Shown here: in pieces, positions 34,140-63,649 of the stretch
How the letters are laid out: each line of letters opens with the position of its first letter
Numbering within the stretch: position 1 is the stretch's first letter
Assembly (NCBI RefSeq): GCF_030035675.1
Contig: NC_084483.1
Location: 3,782,501 to 3,846,500 of the forward strand
Source of the DNA: Rhineura floridana
Taxonomy: Eukaryota; Chordata; Lepidosauria; Squamata; Rhineuridae
Direction: 5' to 3'
Length of the DNA: 64,000 bases
The notes under the pieces: generated by a model
What the model saw: only the letters and a program-made list of their open reading frames with translations
Databases searched by the model: none
Told to the model about the DNA's origin: nothing
Program-made: the position numbers and the translations under genes

Positions 34140-36660
34140 GATGATTTCAGATGGATTTTTCCCTATGGTGCTATATTTCTCCATTCCCCACCTATCACAG
34201 CTCTAAACAGGAAAACAGCAATGTGACAAAGGCATCCCCTATTTAAAATTATAGTTTTTCCTACAGAAGGAAGAATATAACCGATATAAATGAATTCACG
34301 TGATTTTGTCCAACATATAACCGCGTGGTCTCCTGATACTTTTTGTTAAGACAGAACTGCAGTATTGTATCAATACAATTTCCATTTGCCCTGTCAGACT
34401 GCACAACTGTGGTCTTTCTATTAATATGTGAAAGTGGGTGAAGCATGTATTTATTTATTTATTAAAAATATTAAAAATATTAAAAATACAAAGTTCATCT
34501 CATAACCCTGACAGGATGTTATTGTCAGTTTGGTCACCAGCACTAGTTATGTTTCCTGATTTGTACATCCCTTATCACGTTCTCATTATTAGCAGAGTGT
34601 TTTGTCACCCCGTTTGTTCCTTTTCTCTCTTTTGATTTAAACATTGTCTGTTAAGTATGACATGGCCTTGTTTTGACCATTTTCATCCATTGTTTCAGTT
34701 TCCTTTCTAACAATGGAGTTTTGTACATCTCTTTCAGCAACTTTCATTTGTAAGTTTGGCGTTCTGTTCATCAAGAACTCTGCCTTGGTCTGCATTTCTC
34801 TTTGAAGGTGAAAGCTGATAAGGCCTGGGTTAACTCCAGGCAGCTCAGTTTATGAGTCAAGCTCCTGGAGCTTAATACTGGAATCTTAAAACTCTGACTT
34901 CACCATGTGATCTCAAATTATCTTCATCCCCCCAGATGGCCTCCAAAGAACATGTCTGTCAATCATCTGATAGCATTTAGGATTTAAAGAGCCAGCAAAC
35001 CAATAAATGTAAGCATCAAAAGCTTCACTAGGGAGAGAGCAAAGACAGCTTGGGGGTGCCAATGTTTCCACCAACTGTGATTGATTCCTATGTCTTAAAT
35101 TCGAAAAGCAATAGATTATATAATTGCAAGGCATGGATTTGCAGCATATTTGAGAACGAAGTGATACGAATCCCGGCAGCTAGAGAGTTAATGCAAACAT
35201 TCTTTTGCTAACCTGATAGCTGGATTTGCGTGTGCTTCCTACAAGGTTGACTTCTGAATGTCATTGACAGCTGATTCTATAAAGAAAGGACTACATGAAC
35301 CTTTAGAGACTGGATTTAGAGGTGGAAAGAAGCATGTGAGCGAAATGTGAACGAGTACTCTTGACAGAATAAGTTTCTGGCTTTATAGCTGGAACTTTCT
35401 CTTTATGGCTAGACCTTTTGTAGGCCCTGTTATTTTAAGATAATGTTATGAAACTACCCTGAGTACTTTGTAAACAACCCACTATGTCTTACAAAGTTGC
35501 CCATAGATTTGCTCAACTGCTGCAGTGCAAGACTTGTTCCAGAATGTTGTTGTTATCCTGTGAACTCACTAAATTGCTAACAAATATTAGTAGCTGCTTT
35601 ACAACCTAGACTTTGAGATTTTCTTTAAATGTGTCTAAAACGATCTAATTTAGGGCATTTGGATTACATTTTAAGTGTATCTATAATAATAAAGGCCTAA
35701 TAAGAATTTTGAAAGTGCTAGAAATTTAACAAATAATACCATATGAGTTATTGAATTTCAAGAGGGATAGAAGGAAACAAAAGGATATGATCCCAAATAG
35801 ATTTACACTTGGGTAGCAACTTGGACGGTGAATCTGCTTTAGTAGTGGATAACAATGGGACCCAAGGGCACAATCCAACTCGCGTTTACATCAGGCTGTG
35901 GTTGAATACGGCAGACCTCCGGCTGAGCCTCCTGGCTCTGCCAGGCTCTACCAGGAGAAGCCCTCCGCCACGACAGAACTAGGACCCTGCCGGGGAAGCC
36001 CAGCCCAGCGGAAGGGGAGCCAATGGAAGCCAAAGGAAGTGCCAAAGAAGGGGCGTTCCAAGGGCATGTTGGAAGAGGGGTCTGGTGGGATTTAGGCTAC
36101 GTCCAAGTCATGTTCAGTGCTCTCCTGCAGGTCCTCATCCAGGCAAAAGTTGCACCAGGAAAAAGGTCAGTCTAAGAGAATAATTGCAATGGAAGTCTAT
36201 GGAGAGTGCTTATTCCCCAATAGGGGTGTTTGTGGGAGCCAGGTTTTCGTTACAGTTCCTGCATGCAGCTCCGAGCTGAGTTGGTGTTCAACTGGTCCAG
36301 AGGCTTCCAAACAGCTATTGGATGCTGCAGACCTTCCCACCGGCTCCTCTTCTGCCAGCACCCCTACTGCTGGCACTCCTTCAGCAGGCTTCCCCTGAGT
36401 TGGATTGCTCTGCAAGCCTCCTATCTCATTAATTAACTCTCTTGCCTTGAGTAGGTAATTTATCTACAGTACTATACTTGGAACCTAACTACACATTTTT
36501 AAATGGTTGTAACCTGCCCTGGGATGTCACGGTGAAGGTCAGGTAGGAAATCTAATAATCATAATGATGCTGATGATGATTGTGCCTCCTGCTATTACAC
36601 AGTTGCTTTTTCTTTAATAACCGGTGGGATTTTTAACTGGGATCACAGAGAGTGGGAGTG
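34140..36660. other. Unassigned intergenic DNA
   Basis: No gene recognised. The part at about 35870-36100 is GC-richer with a short Pro/Lys-rich open frame on the plus strand (35898-36095), but no splice or family support. Confidence 0.4.
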
Positions 36661-36670
36661 GAGATTTAAC

Positions 36671-36787
36671 CAGAGCTTAGAAAAGTTACATTTTTGAACT
36701 ACAACTCCCATCAGCCCAATCCAGTGGCCATGCTGGCTAGGGCTGATGGGAGTTGTAGTTCAAAAAATACAACTTTTCCAAGCTCTG
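36671..36787. mobile_element. 117-bp hAT miniature transposon, perfect 8-bp target duplication
   Basis: Ends CAGAGCTTAGAA and TTCCAAGCTCTG; duplication gatttaac on both sides (36663-36670, 36788-36795). The core is a near palindrome (gaactacaactcccatcagc / gctgatgggagttgtagttc). It shares its TIR with the 6.5-kb segment at 27199-33712. Confidence 0.95.
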
Positions 36788-36799
36788 GATTTAACCCTT

Positions 36800-39700
36800 C
36801 CTTCCTGTGCCACTATCTCAATCAAACTCACCCCTGCATTACATTGAAGCTTTGGCTGGGGGAGAGTTTCCATTGGTGTCAGTGGGAGCTTTTGTGGAAG
36901 CCTACCTTCAGCACAGGCAGGGGAAACTTAGTTGAGATTATGACGGGGAAAGAAAGGGTTATACCTCCCCTTCCTGCATGCTGTGGTCCTAGTAAAAATT
37001 GTCCCTTGCACCTGTGCAATTAGCATCATGTATAGTTATCCTCAGATGTCCATGTACGGCAATACAGTAATAGTGATCTCTCTCAAAGAGTTGTTGGGAA
37101 TTTAATTGAATTGAGAAAATGTTATTGTTCACTCTGAGCCTTCAGGATGAACATGATTAACATACTTTATATTTGCATTTTTACATTATTTACATTTTTA
37201 TTCCATCCTTCTTCCTGTGCTACTAATGGTAACATATATGGCCTCTTCCCACATTTTATCCTCACAACAGCTTTTGTGAAACTGCTTATGTACCATACCT
37301 ACTGGTACAGCACATCCTTTATGTGAGGAACATCCCAGGTTCAATTCTCTATTCGCCACATCACCCCACCTGATTGCATCTTCTTAAGTGGTCCCACTGA
37401 TAGACTTTGTACAGTAACACCTCAGTTAACAAAGTGCATGGGTTCCTGGACATTACTTCTTTAACAGAACCTTTGGTACCAGAGGTACGAATAACATGGA
37501 AAGCATGGGGATAGGTTCCTACACCACAAAAAAGAAGAGCCGTTCAACATACATAAAGCACACTTTTTATTCAAAACTAACAAGAAGCATGTCTGAGATG
37601 AAACTAGGCCTGGTAAGCTTTTCATACAGACCACCTGAAGGTTTCTGCCAAAATGCATCCAGGGATGCCTGCCTTGCTTTTTTGTTTTATCATGTGACTT
37701 CTTGTTATAGCAATCTAGAGCTTTGAGCACAGTTCTCCTCTCCGTACGCTCGAGCAGGCAGGCACAGGCAGCCACACACACACCATGCTTGGTCTCTCCC
37801 TCTCTCTCTCTGACATCCTCCCCTATACTTGAGCAGACATGTCTGCAGTAAACGGTGCTTCCAGGACACCCAAAACACTATTTACTGCGGAGGGCCTGTG
37901 CCAGCTGGCAAAGAGCACCATTCCAGCCACAGGTGAGAGAGCTGCCTGCAGCAGCTGCAGTCCAGTAGACAAGGATCGACATTCTGACTATGTCAAAGTG
38001 TGTGCCCCTCCCCACGCCCCCTGCATTCAAAAGACTGTTAAAAGAAACTTCTTTCCTGGAGGATTAGTTAATTACTCCCAATTTATTTCCAAAATTTTTC
38101 CATAGTGAAAGGACAAAAGGTTATCAGAGGGTGAGGGACATAGATTCTACAAACGTAGGCTGTGTGATCAGGTTGTTGCATAGTATGATTAACCACACAC
38201 AGTGTAGATCATTTATCTTTACCTTGTGCAAAAGAACTTTGCTATCTTTAGTAGGTCGGAGGCCTAACCTGCAAATCAGCAGATCAGCAGGACAGCATGA
38301 GGCAGTGTTATGCACTGTATAATTTGCTTAACCTACTCAAAGTGCCAGAGTCCTCTTACGCAAGGTGTACTGAGTCAACTAAAGATGAAAGAGAGAGAGA
38401 GAAAAAACTTTTATTGCAAGAAGTTATTCACTGCCAAGATAAACTCTGAGCTATTTTTGCCAATGGCAAACAAAGGTTTATTTAAAAGTAGTTGGTGCTA
38501 AGAGCCAAACTAGCAATCTCTAAACGTTTCCAGTACTAAAAAAATTATATGCAGCTGTGGGAAGCTGCAACTATGACTACAGCAGTGGGGGAGAGGCTCT
38601 TCACACCTTTTTCTTGCAGACTAATCAACTCCCCACCACCAGATTTCTCCTTGGTGGGGAAAAGATACATAGACTCATTATCTTTTCCCTTGTGGGTGGG
38701 AAAAGCACCTGGGGAGGGAAATTTGAATGAAAAAATAACCTTCAGGAAGCGATTGTCAACCACTGCTATGATAATATTCATAGCTTTCTGTGGCTGCAGT
38801 TCAGTGAAGTAAAAAATAACTTAATGCAATCGTTATCTATATAAGTCATAGGGTTTTAGCAGCGCACAGCAAAAATGAATGTTGATTTTGTCCTTTATTG
38901 CTTCCTGGTTTAACTAATTTTAGCCTTTTATTGCTAATTAAAAGCAAAGCCCTAACCACCCTGACTGATTTTCACAAAATATTGCATGCTCCTGTAGCAC
39001 TTTGACCACTAGGATGGCTACTTGTGCATCACCAAAAAAGAGGAACTTAATCACAAAAAGAAATCAAGATGACCTATATTTGTATATACTAATTTGTATG
39101 TAGAGATGCAAATTTAGAAATAATTGCTATAATTTAAATAAAAATGCACCTCTCTATAGTGACTAGGTGGCCTGCATGCCTGCTCAGTCTGCTGTCCTTG
39201 TGCTAAGCATTCATGGGGACCCTCAAGGTAATTCTTCTGTTCCCTTATTATTATTTCTTTTGTTATTTTAAAATATTTTAATTCTTATGATTTCTTGTTT
39301 TTAAACTAGATTTGGACCAGTGAGCCCTTCAAACAGGACTGTCCTCTGAAAGCCCTTCAGATGGAAAACTCATTTGTCATGTAGAACACAGAATTCTGCC
39401 CACAGAATTATTCCTTACTTTAATAGGTGGCTATTACCACATGCTCAGCACAATGTAGCATAGTGTATTATAGTATGGAGGCATCAGTGCTGCTGCATTA
39501 ACAATAAGATGTTGATACTCAAGTGTAAAAAGCTACATTGCAGACCAGTAGTGTAATAGCAAATTTATTATTTATCTGTGTATTTAGTAGATTTTTATCC
39601 TGCCCTTCCTCCCAGTAGGAGCCCAGTGCAGGGTGCCTTCATGGCAGTCACAGCCATGTCCCTCCCATCCTCTTTTTTTCCCCTTGTAGGTTGAGAAGGA

Positions 39701-40315
39701 GATCCTTGTTAATGTCTTCTCCCACAACAACACATGTCCCTTGGAGCCAAGAAGCATGAAAGGGGAGGGTGTTGGTTCCTGAGAAGTCTATTCAGTGGCT
39801 GACTCGCCTCCTTTCATTCTGATTGGCTCCAATCAACAGGAAAGGACAAGGAAGCATGTTAGAAGATTCTTCTCAGTGACCAACGCACTCCCCTTTTATG
39901 CTGATTGGCTCACAGAATGCTAGAGACATAGGGACCCTGCTGGGACCCTGTTCCCAAAAAAGTAAGGTTTCTAAGACCCCAGGAGACTCCAGATGACTAC
40001 ACCCCTGTTGCAGATCCACATTTAGTGTAGACCAGCTATCTATGTAGTATGCATCACTGGAACTATAAAGAGGCAAGGTTTCTTCCACTTTCTAAAGAGA
40101 AATTAAAAGGTGGTAATGGCAAGTCAGCATTAGGAGCTGAAATTTTAATGAATAAAATAAACTAATGAACACAAGAATGTATAAATAAACGAAATATGGT
40201 GCTAAAATAATGTTGTCTAGGTAGTGGTTTGTTTTTTTAAAAAATCAGCATCTAAATTTGGGCTAAAATGCTTTTTCATTTTAGCTCTATTGCATGAAAA
40301 TTTTATTAATACTTT
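36800..40315. other. Intergenic DNA with scattered repeat pieces
   Basis: A tRNA-like SINE head on the plus strand lies at about 37303-37372 (tggtacagcacatcctttat, then catcccaggttcaattc). A Tigger-type left end (cagtaacacctcagttaac) starts near 37411 with no clear right end. A LINE 3' tail lies at 39568-39640. No gene recognised in the rest. Confidence 0.45.
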
Positions 40316-40320
40316 TAAAA

Positions 40321-40730
40321 TTGTTGTTGTTATGTGCCTCCAAGTCAACTATGACTTATGGCGACCCTATGAATCAGTGACCTCCAAGAGCATCTGTCAT
40401 GAACCACCCTGTTCAGATCTTGTAAGTTCAGGTCTGTGGCTTCCTTTATGGAATCAATCCATCTTTTTGTTTGGCCTTCCTCTTTTTCTACTTCCTTCTG
40501 TTTTTCCAAGCATTATTATCTTTTCTAATGAATCGTGTCTTCTCATTGTGTCCAAAGTATGATAACCTCAGTTTCATCCTTTTAGCTTCTAGTGACAGTT
40601 CTGGTTTAATTTGTTCTAACACCCTATTATTTGTCTTTTTTGCAGTCCATGGTATACGCAAAGCTCTTCTCCAACACCACGTTTCAAATGCGTTGATTTT
40701 TCTCTTATCCGCTTTTTTACTTTCGAAATA
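40321..40730 (-). mobile_element. BovB LINE copy 5, 3' fragment
   Basis: Starts at the (gttgtt) 3' tail. The minus strand shows the RT C-terminal region as in copies 1-3 (translation equivalent to RKINSFE...AKKTNNW). Truncated near 40730. Confidence 0.88.
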
Positions 40731-40734
40731 AAGG

Positions 40735-42855
40735 TAACAAAATAAGCATACTGATAAAATGGCCCTCTCGGGAGAGGTACTCTGTCAGTGTTGCCTGCCA
40801 AAGGCAGGTGAGGTGAGGCCAGTATCGGTGATCATGGATAGTGCTCTAATCAACACACACCATTCCTCATTTTTTCCAGTAAACATTTCTCCAGCATTCT
40901 GAAGCCTTCCTGGCTTTCTGTACTTCTTGACCTTAAAAAACCCTCCTGATGTCTTCCTCTGGACTTTATTTATAAAAATATTTCTGTACCATCGTATCAT
41001 AAAATATCAGGATGATGTACAACAATAAAACATAACACACCATTAAAAATAATGCAAATACTAATTAAAGTTACTGGCATTGGCACCTAGGAGGACTGCA
41101 GGGTGCAGACCACAGGAGAGAGAGTTTGTAAAATGAAGTAAAAGATACTCAGAAATACCCCTCACCCACCTAAACTGTAAGGGACATGTGCACCCCACCA
41201 ATTAAGTTTTCACTGAAATTTTCTCACCCCTTTGATAATAAGACATTGTATGTGAAAAGTATGTGATAGAAGAATGACAACCCCCCCCCCCGAGACAAAT
41301 GTTCAGCACAGCACATTTGCTCAGTGAGATCACTAATGGCAGAACAGTTTATCTGAAAGAAAACTTGCTGCCCAAATTCTCTTCTTCCAATATGCAGCTA
41401 CTGGGAAGTGCTACGTGTGTTATTCCGCAAGTCCCCTTTTGGGAGAAGCCACAGGCTTAGTAGCCTAGTTCCCTTTTGCGGATTCAATTGGTGCCATACA
41501 ACATGCCAGAATCTTCTGCAACATGAAGGGGATCCTCGTGGAAAAGTCTCCTGAAGCTGGAAATTTCAAAAATAACTGCTAGAGATGACTTTGCAACTTT
41601 ATTTATCCTGCCTTTTGGGTGTCCTGAAATGTAGAAAAACATTACAGGGAAGTGTGTTTTGTTCTATTTAAGAGTGAGCTGTTTTCTCCCAACTCTCACC
41701 TCTCTTCGAGCTCCATCTGCCGGTTGAAATGAACATTCTCAAAGTGCTATAGACCAAGGTTGCTAATTGTAGTGAACAGATTCCACCCAACCAACAAGTA
41801 AATAGTTCAACTGAGCAATCAATGTATTTAAGTGAGATTTCTCCACCCTCTAAAGATTTTCTAGTATTGATCAGAACTGTTCCAGGTACAAAAAATGTTC
41901 AGAGTTATAGCTGGCACGTTCTAATACATTTTAATCAGTGGAAAACTAAAGCTTTAGTCAATCAGTTGCTGGGGTCCAATTTTAATCGAGGCAGACAAAT
42001 TGTAATCAGATGGGATAGAAGATAACTGTGCACTTATTTTGAGGCTACTTTCTTTCTGGTGTTATTATAATGGAGGGAGAGAGGACAAGGGAAATATAAA
42101 GATGGCCTGTCGTTCTAACAGGGATGGGTAACTTCTGTATTAAATTGTGTATTAAATTGTACGTTCACACATTTCCTTCAACATATCAAAATTTAATAAA
42201 TTTAAAAAGAAATCAGGTACATCAACTAAATTAAGCTGATGAACACCCCAACTTTTTGTTATTAAAATACAATGGAGATTTTAAAATGTTCTTTCCTTAC
42301 CAACATAAACAGTTGCTTTTGTGCTTGGTACATGGGATGGTGTGCTGCTCTTTGTTACAACTATTCTTTGGAAAGCAATGAATTAGCCACACCGTGTATG
42401 CCATGTGGAAGTTGTTTTTTTAAAAAGGGGTGGGGGGTACTGATGCCCTTCCCTGTTAAGCCGCTTCTACCACTTTCCCTCGGCTTCACCAGAGCTGTTG
42501 GATAGGTGGTCTATCAATGACTGCTAAGTTTGCTAAACAGGACTTCCATATCAGAGATACTATACCTCTAAATACCGATGTTGAGGACAAACAATAGGAG
42601 TAAGCTTCTAAGACATTCAACTGGCCACTCTTGTAAACTGCATATTTGACTGGAGCACGGCCCAAGAGCACGTAGCCCTCCAGATGTTGAACTACAACTC
42701 CCATTCCTGACTACTGGCCATGGTGCTGATGGAGCTGGAGCCCAACAACAGAAGAAAGAACACATACACACCACTTACTGGACTAGAAGCTAGACAAGTA
42801 ATTTGCCTAAGATCACAAAATGAATACCCCTCCTCAAAAAAAGGTAGTCTCAGCC
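40735..42855. other. Unassigned intergenic DNA
   Basis: A hAT miniature remnant lies at about 42664-42750 (ccagatgttgaactacaact). No gene recognised. Confidence 0.4.
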
Positions 42856-42863
42856 ATCAAACG

Positions 42864-43178
42864 TTGTTATGTGCCTCCAAGTCGCCTATGACTTATGGCG
42901 ACCCTATGAATCAGTGACCTCCAAGAGCATCTGTCATGAACTACCATGTTCAGATCTTGTCAGTTCAGGTCTGTGGCTTCCTTTATGGAATCAATCTATC
43001 TCTTGCTTGACCTTCCTCTTTTTCTACTCCCTTCCATTTTTCCTAGCATTATTGTCTTTTCTAATGAATCATGTCTTCTCATGATAGGTCCAGAGTATGA
43101 TAACCTCAGTTTCATCATTTTAGCTTCTAGTGATAGTTCCGGTTTAATTTCTTCTAACACCCAATTATTTGTCTTTAA
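42864..43178 (-). mobile_element. BovB LINE copy 6, 3' fragment
   Basis: 3' UTR and last RT codons (minus strand IKPELSLEAKMMKLRLSYSG). Truncated at about 43178. Confidence 0.88.
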
Positions 43179-43324
43179 ATTGCCCCTAAACATGAAAACC
43201 GTCAAGCTCCACCCAAACAAATTCCTTTCAGTTCAATTTAACCCCGTATGCGCTTTCTCCGTCCCTTCAAAAGAAAGAACTATCCCAACATTTCTCTTGC
43301 TTCCTGCTTAAGGAAGACTGTCAT

Positions 43325-43550
43325 CTTTTCGGCGCCAGGTAAAAACCCACCTCTTCACCCAGGCATTTTAAAGTATTTAAGCTTTTAATCTTATTTTTTT
43401 TAGTTTTCTTTCACTTTGTTTATATAATGTTTATATTGTCTGCGCAATACACACTTGCTGTATTTTAAATATTGTGGTTTTATCATGTTGTACACCGCCC
43501 TGGGAGCTGCTAGCTATAGGGTGGTTTAGAAATGCAACTAAAATTAAAAA
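43325..43550 (+). mobile_element. L2/CR1-type LINE 3' end with poly-A-like tail
   Basis: Reads ggtaaaaacccacctcttca (the KTHLF C-terminal codons) to acaccgccctgggagctgct and a tail of aaattaaaaaaaaaa. Confidence 0.65.
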
Positions 43551-44022
43551 AAAAAAATTAAAAATCTTTTCTTCTTGTTGGACCCAATTTTAAGAGATGT
43601 GACCCCTGCATAGGTAGTCTGAAGGGCAGGTGCTGCCTTGGGAGCAGTGACCCAGTGCTTCAATAGCCCGCTTCCTTCCTTCACCACCTCCACACAGTGC
43701 AGGCGCCTTTGCGCTGCTCAGTATGAGCCAGTAAAGTCAATGTGCATTTGTTTTTACAGTTATGTAAGTTGACAGTTTGGCACACTGGTTTCAGCTGAAT
43801 CATCTGTAGCTCCTTAAAGCTACACCAGTTTGAACTGTGACCTATGTACACACATACATGGGGATGCATGGTTAATGCTTCCCCACAAAAGGAATGCAGC
43901 CTCCTGCACATAAAGGGTTAATATGTGAGCATTATCTTCATTATTTGTGGTTTTTCCATATGGAGCAAATATGCTCCAGGGCTCTTTCTGGAAAGAAGGG
44001 TGGGATATAAATTAAATAAACA

Positions 44023-44271
44023 CAGGCATACCCCGCTTAACATCACTTCACTTAACGTCGCCTCGCTATAACATACATGCTTCATACGTCCCCATACCCC
44101 GCTTAACGTTCGCGTGCTTAGCAATAATGTACACTTTATTGGCATGATGCCGCTGCCATCTAGTGGTGATTGCATGCAGTACAAGTGAAGACAATTGCTT
44201 CACTTAAAGTTTATTTTCGCTTAAAGTATACTCTCCGGTCCCATTGCAAACGTTAAAGCGGGGTATGCCTG
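44023..44271. mobile_element. Tigger-like miniature transposon
   Basis: Ends CAGGCATACCCCGCTTAA and (right, reversed) CAGGCATACCCCGCTTTAA. TA follows the right end. 249 bp, non-coding. Confidence 0.85.
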
Positions 44272-44417
44272 TAAATAGGCAACACTCCCCTCTATGGACC
44301 ACTCATAGGAACATAGAGGGCTGCCTTATACGGAATCAGACCATTGGCCCATCTAGGACTAAAGATAGTCCATGAATTAACCAAATGTATAAATTACATC
44401 TGAATCACCTTTGAAAA

Positions 44418-44645
44418 ATGGAAATAGACTGCCTTCAAGTCGATCCTGACCTATGGCGACCCTATGAATAGGGTTTTCATGGTAAGCAGTATTCAGAGGT
44501 GGTTTACCATTGTCTTCCTCTGAGGCTAAGAGGCAGTGACTGGCCCAAGGTCACCCAGTGAGCTTCATGGGTATGTGGGGATTCGAACTGTAGTCTCCCA
44601 GGTCATAGTCCAACACCTTAACCACCACACCACACTGGCTCTCTG
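44418..44645 (-). mobile_element. tRNA-derived squamate SINE, near full length
   Basis: The minus strand starts with a tRNA-like head (gagccagtgtggtgtggtgg, then ggttaaggtgttggac with the B-box gttcgaatccc), then the body, then a 3' end matching BovB (gtcgccataggtcaggatcg). The shared 3' end suggests mobilisation by BovB. Confidence 0.85.
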
Positions 44646-45189
44646 AATCAAGTTTATAGTTGATTAAATAATGCCACCACACTGAATGACATTACAGAGC
44701 AGCCTTATGCACCTAATATTTTACTTAATCTCCTCCTTTGCTTTACACTCCATTCAGGCAGTGAAATGCCATCACTCAGCTGGGTACCCACAAGAAAGCA
44801 TGGAGCGGAGAGGGTAGGGAAAAAAGTAGACGGTTATAGTACTGTCTCTCTTCTATTATTCTCCTTTGCTTAATTTATTTCCTTCTCTTTTCCCTTGCTC
44901 CAGATGGAGAAATAGATGTATAAAAAGGACAGAGACGACGCTCATTGCCTGCGTAAGTCATTTCTTGGTTCACAGTAAGAAACTATTTTTTAAAAGTGAG
45001 AGCTGCCCCAAGAAATCAATGGAGAAATCCAAGTTTAACATATCTTTGAATTATCTTGGAAAGGTGACAGTGCAGGCAAAGCAGCAAAAAGTTATAATGG
45101 GAGGGGAGGAGAAAGCAGGAGTCATGAGCAGAAGGGAGGAAAGCCTGGACAAGAGGAGACAGTGAAGTGCCCATGGACCACACATGGGA

Positions 45190-45375
45190 AGAGAGCTGCC
45201 TTATACTGAATCAGACCATTGGCCCATCTAGTTCAGCACTGTCTACACTGACTGGCAGCTCCAGGGTTTTAGACAGGGGACATTCCTAGCCCTCCCTGGA
45301 GATGCCAGGGACTGAACCTGGGACCCTCTGCATGAAAGGCAGATGATCTATCACTGAGCCTTTCACCTGAAGGCT
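45190..45375 (-). mobile_element. Second SINE family, tRNA-like head
   Basis: Minus strand: ggctcagtgatagatcatct, then cccaggttcagtccctggca (A- and B-box like), ending in ctgattcagtataaggcagc. A partial copy lies at 44297-44350. Confidence 0.75.
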
Positions 45376-45604
45376 ACTGAAATCAGACTACTGCCTAGCA
45401 ATATAAAATGTTGTGACTATCCAGAGTGCATCTACTCCATGACATCTTGTTAGAAGTTAATCATTATGTCTAACCTGTACTATTTGGTTTAGTACTTGTC
45501 ATCATTACATTTGTAAAACTACTTAATCTGCTTGAGCTTGCTTTTTAGGCACTATATTCCCTATGCATGGTTGTACATCCAAACCACTCTGGGTCCAGTT
45601 CTGC

Positions 45605-45610
45605 TTTATT
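45605..45610 (-). terminator. Likely MDH1 polyadenylation signal AATAAA
   Basis: First canonical AATAAA on the minus strand after the stop, about 590 nt downstream, followed by GT-rich sequence (gtggtttggatgt region). A weaker ATTAAA lies at 45688-45683. Which is used cannot be told without transcript ends. Confidence 0.5.
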
Positions 45611-46129
45611 TTTAACATAATCAGCTGTATGGTGAAGATTGTGTTTTACATACAGAACACCACGAAAAGTGCTTACTCAACCTTTAATGTAGTTTCCAGT
45701 AAGATCCGTGAGTCAACAATGGCCAACACATAGTACATTCACTGTAGTCAATAATGCATTTCTTACGTAGAGATTTTAGTAATAGAAATACAGGCTGTTA
45801 TATACTTTTATAAAGACCACTGGTGAATCTAATTGTACTTGTTCAATACAGTGCTACAGCCCATTCTATGTCATCAGCTTTTAGTTTTAGTGTAATTCAA
45901 GCTGAAAGGCTGCTAGTCTTGTAGTCACTGAGGCCAAGTAATTGATATACTATGTAATACAAGAAGCAAACGATAATAAATGAGGACGATTTGGTCAAGT
46001 CTGCAAACTACTTCTGAAGCAGGTTGTGCAACCACCTCAAAACTAAGAGCACTCAATAATAGGCACAGATGTACCAACATGTGAATGCAGCTACAGTGAA
46101 TGATACAGTAACAGCATTTGATACTGAAT

Positions 46130-46195
46130 TTAGAGACGACTTTTAGACTCCTCAGTGTTTAAGTCATCTCCTGCCACATCCTGATGAGCACCTAG
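46130..46195 (-). other. MDH1: Read-through extension of MDH1 (MDH1x), ends in PTS1 signal SRL
   Basis: Past the TGA the frame stays open for 21 codons and stops at TAA (46132-46130). The stop context is TGA CTA G, the motif known to allow several percent read-through in human MDH1 and LDHB. The extension starts LGAHQDV and ends TEESKSRL. Ser-Arg-Leu fits the PTS1 consensus [SAC][KRH][LM]. Human MDH1x is known to end in CRL and to enter peroxisomes. The function in this species is inferred from motif and homology. Confidence 0.85.
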
Positions 46196-63249
<17,054 letters not shown>

Positions 63250-63390
63250 GGCGATAATAGTACCAACAGTCCTCCCTCCTCGAGGTCACCTCTAAGTACA
63301 GTCACAGCGATTGCAAAGAGAAAGCGCCGCACGAAAGGTAATCAAAAGAGGTTGGGAAAGCCCAGCCCCCTCTCCTCCGCCTCTCATTTT

Positions 63391-63409
63391 GCCACCTGGG
63401 AGTCGTAGT
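63391..63409 (-). promoter_or_regulatory. ZNF143/THAP11-like site
   Basis: Minus strand reads ACTACGACTCCCAGGTGGC, close to the SBS consensus ACTACAAnTCCCAGCATGC. It lies in the MDH1 promoter, about 140 bp from the ATG. Confidence 0.5.
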
Positions 63410-63460
63410 CCACCGATCGACGGCAGCATGCGATGCAAAAGCAAGATTGAGAGCGAGAGA

Positions 63461-63480
63461 ACTACAATGACCAGAATGCA
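63461..63480 (+). promoter_or_regulatory. ZNF143/THAP11-like site, opposite strand
   Basis: Plus strand reads actacaatgaccagaatgca, matching the SBS consensus at most positions, about 50 bp from the first site and facing the other way. Paired SBS sites are typical of bidirectional housekeeping promoters. Confidence 0.55.
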
Positions 63481-63649
63481 TCGGAGTCCTCTTTCGCCGT
63501 CGCCGTGCGTCCGTGAGGGAAGAGGGAGGAGAATCTGCTGAAAGGAAAAGATTTGTGATTTGTTTGACGTACAAGTCACGCGCTTCTCGCTAGAGAAAGT
63601 AGGATGGCAGTTGAGACACATGCGCAGAAGGGGACAAGGATTGGGGAGT

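Larger units (their letters stand above)
63250..63640. promoter_or_regulatory. MDH1 promoter / CpG-containing region, probably bidirectional
   Basis: The sequence around and right of the MDH1 start codon is GC-rich with many CpGs, unlike the AT-rich surroundings, and shows no obvious TATA box, as usual for a housekeeping gene. It holds two ZNF143/THAP11-like sites (separate entries), a CCAAT on the minus strand near 63637 and an NRF1-like atgcgca near 63621. In mammals WDPCP is transcribed away from MDH1 on the other side (recalled synteny), so divergent use is likely but not shown. Confidence 0.65.

Noticed and set aside
35870-36415. GC-richer patch with short frames on both strands
   Set aside because: No splice signals, no family similarity, and codon use gives no support.
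45190-45375. tRNA gene
   Set aside because: A- and B-box-like sequence, but no cloverleaf; it is the head of a SINE with a conserved body, and a similar head lies at 37303-37372.
1-46000. UGP2 exons, the next gene beyond MDH1 in mammals
   Set aside because: No frame resembles UGP2; the gene presumably lies outside the window.
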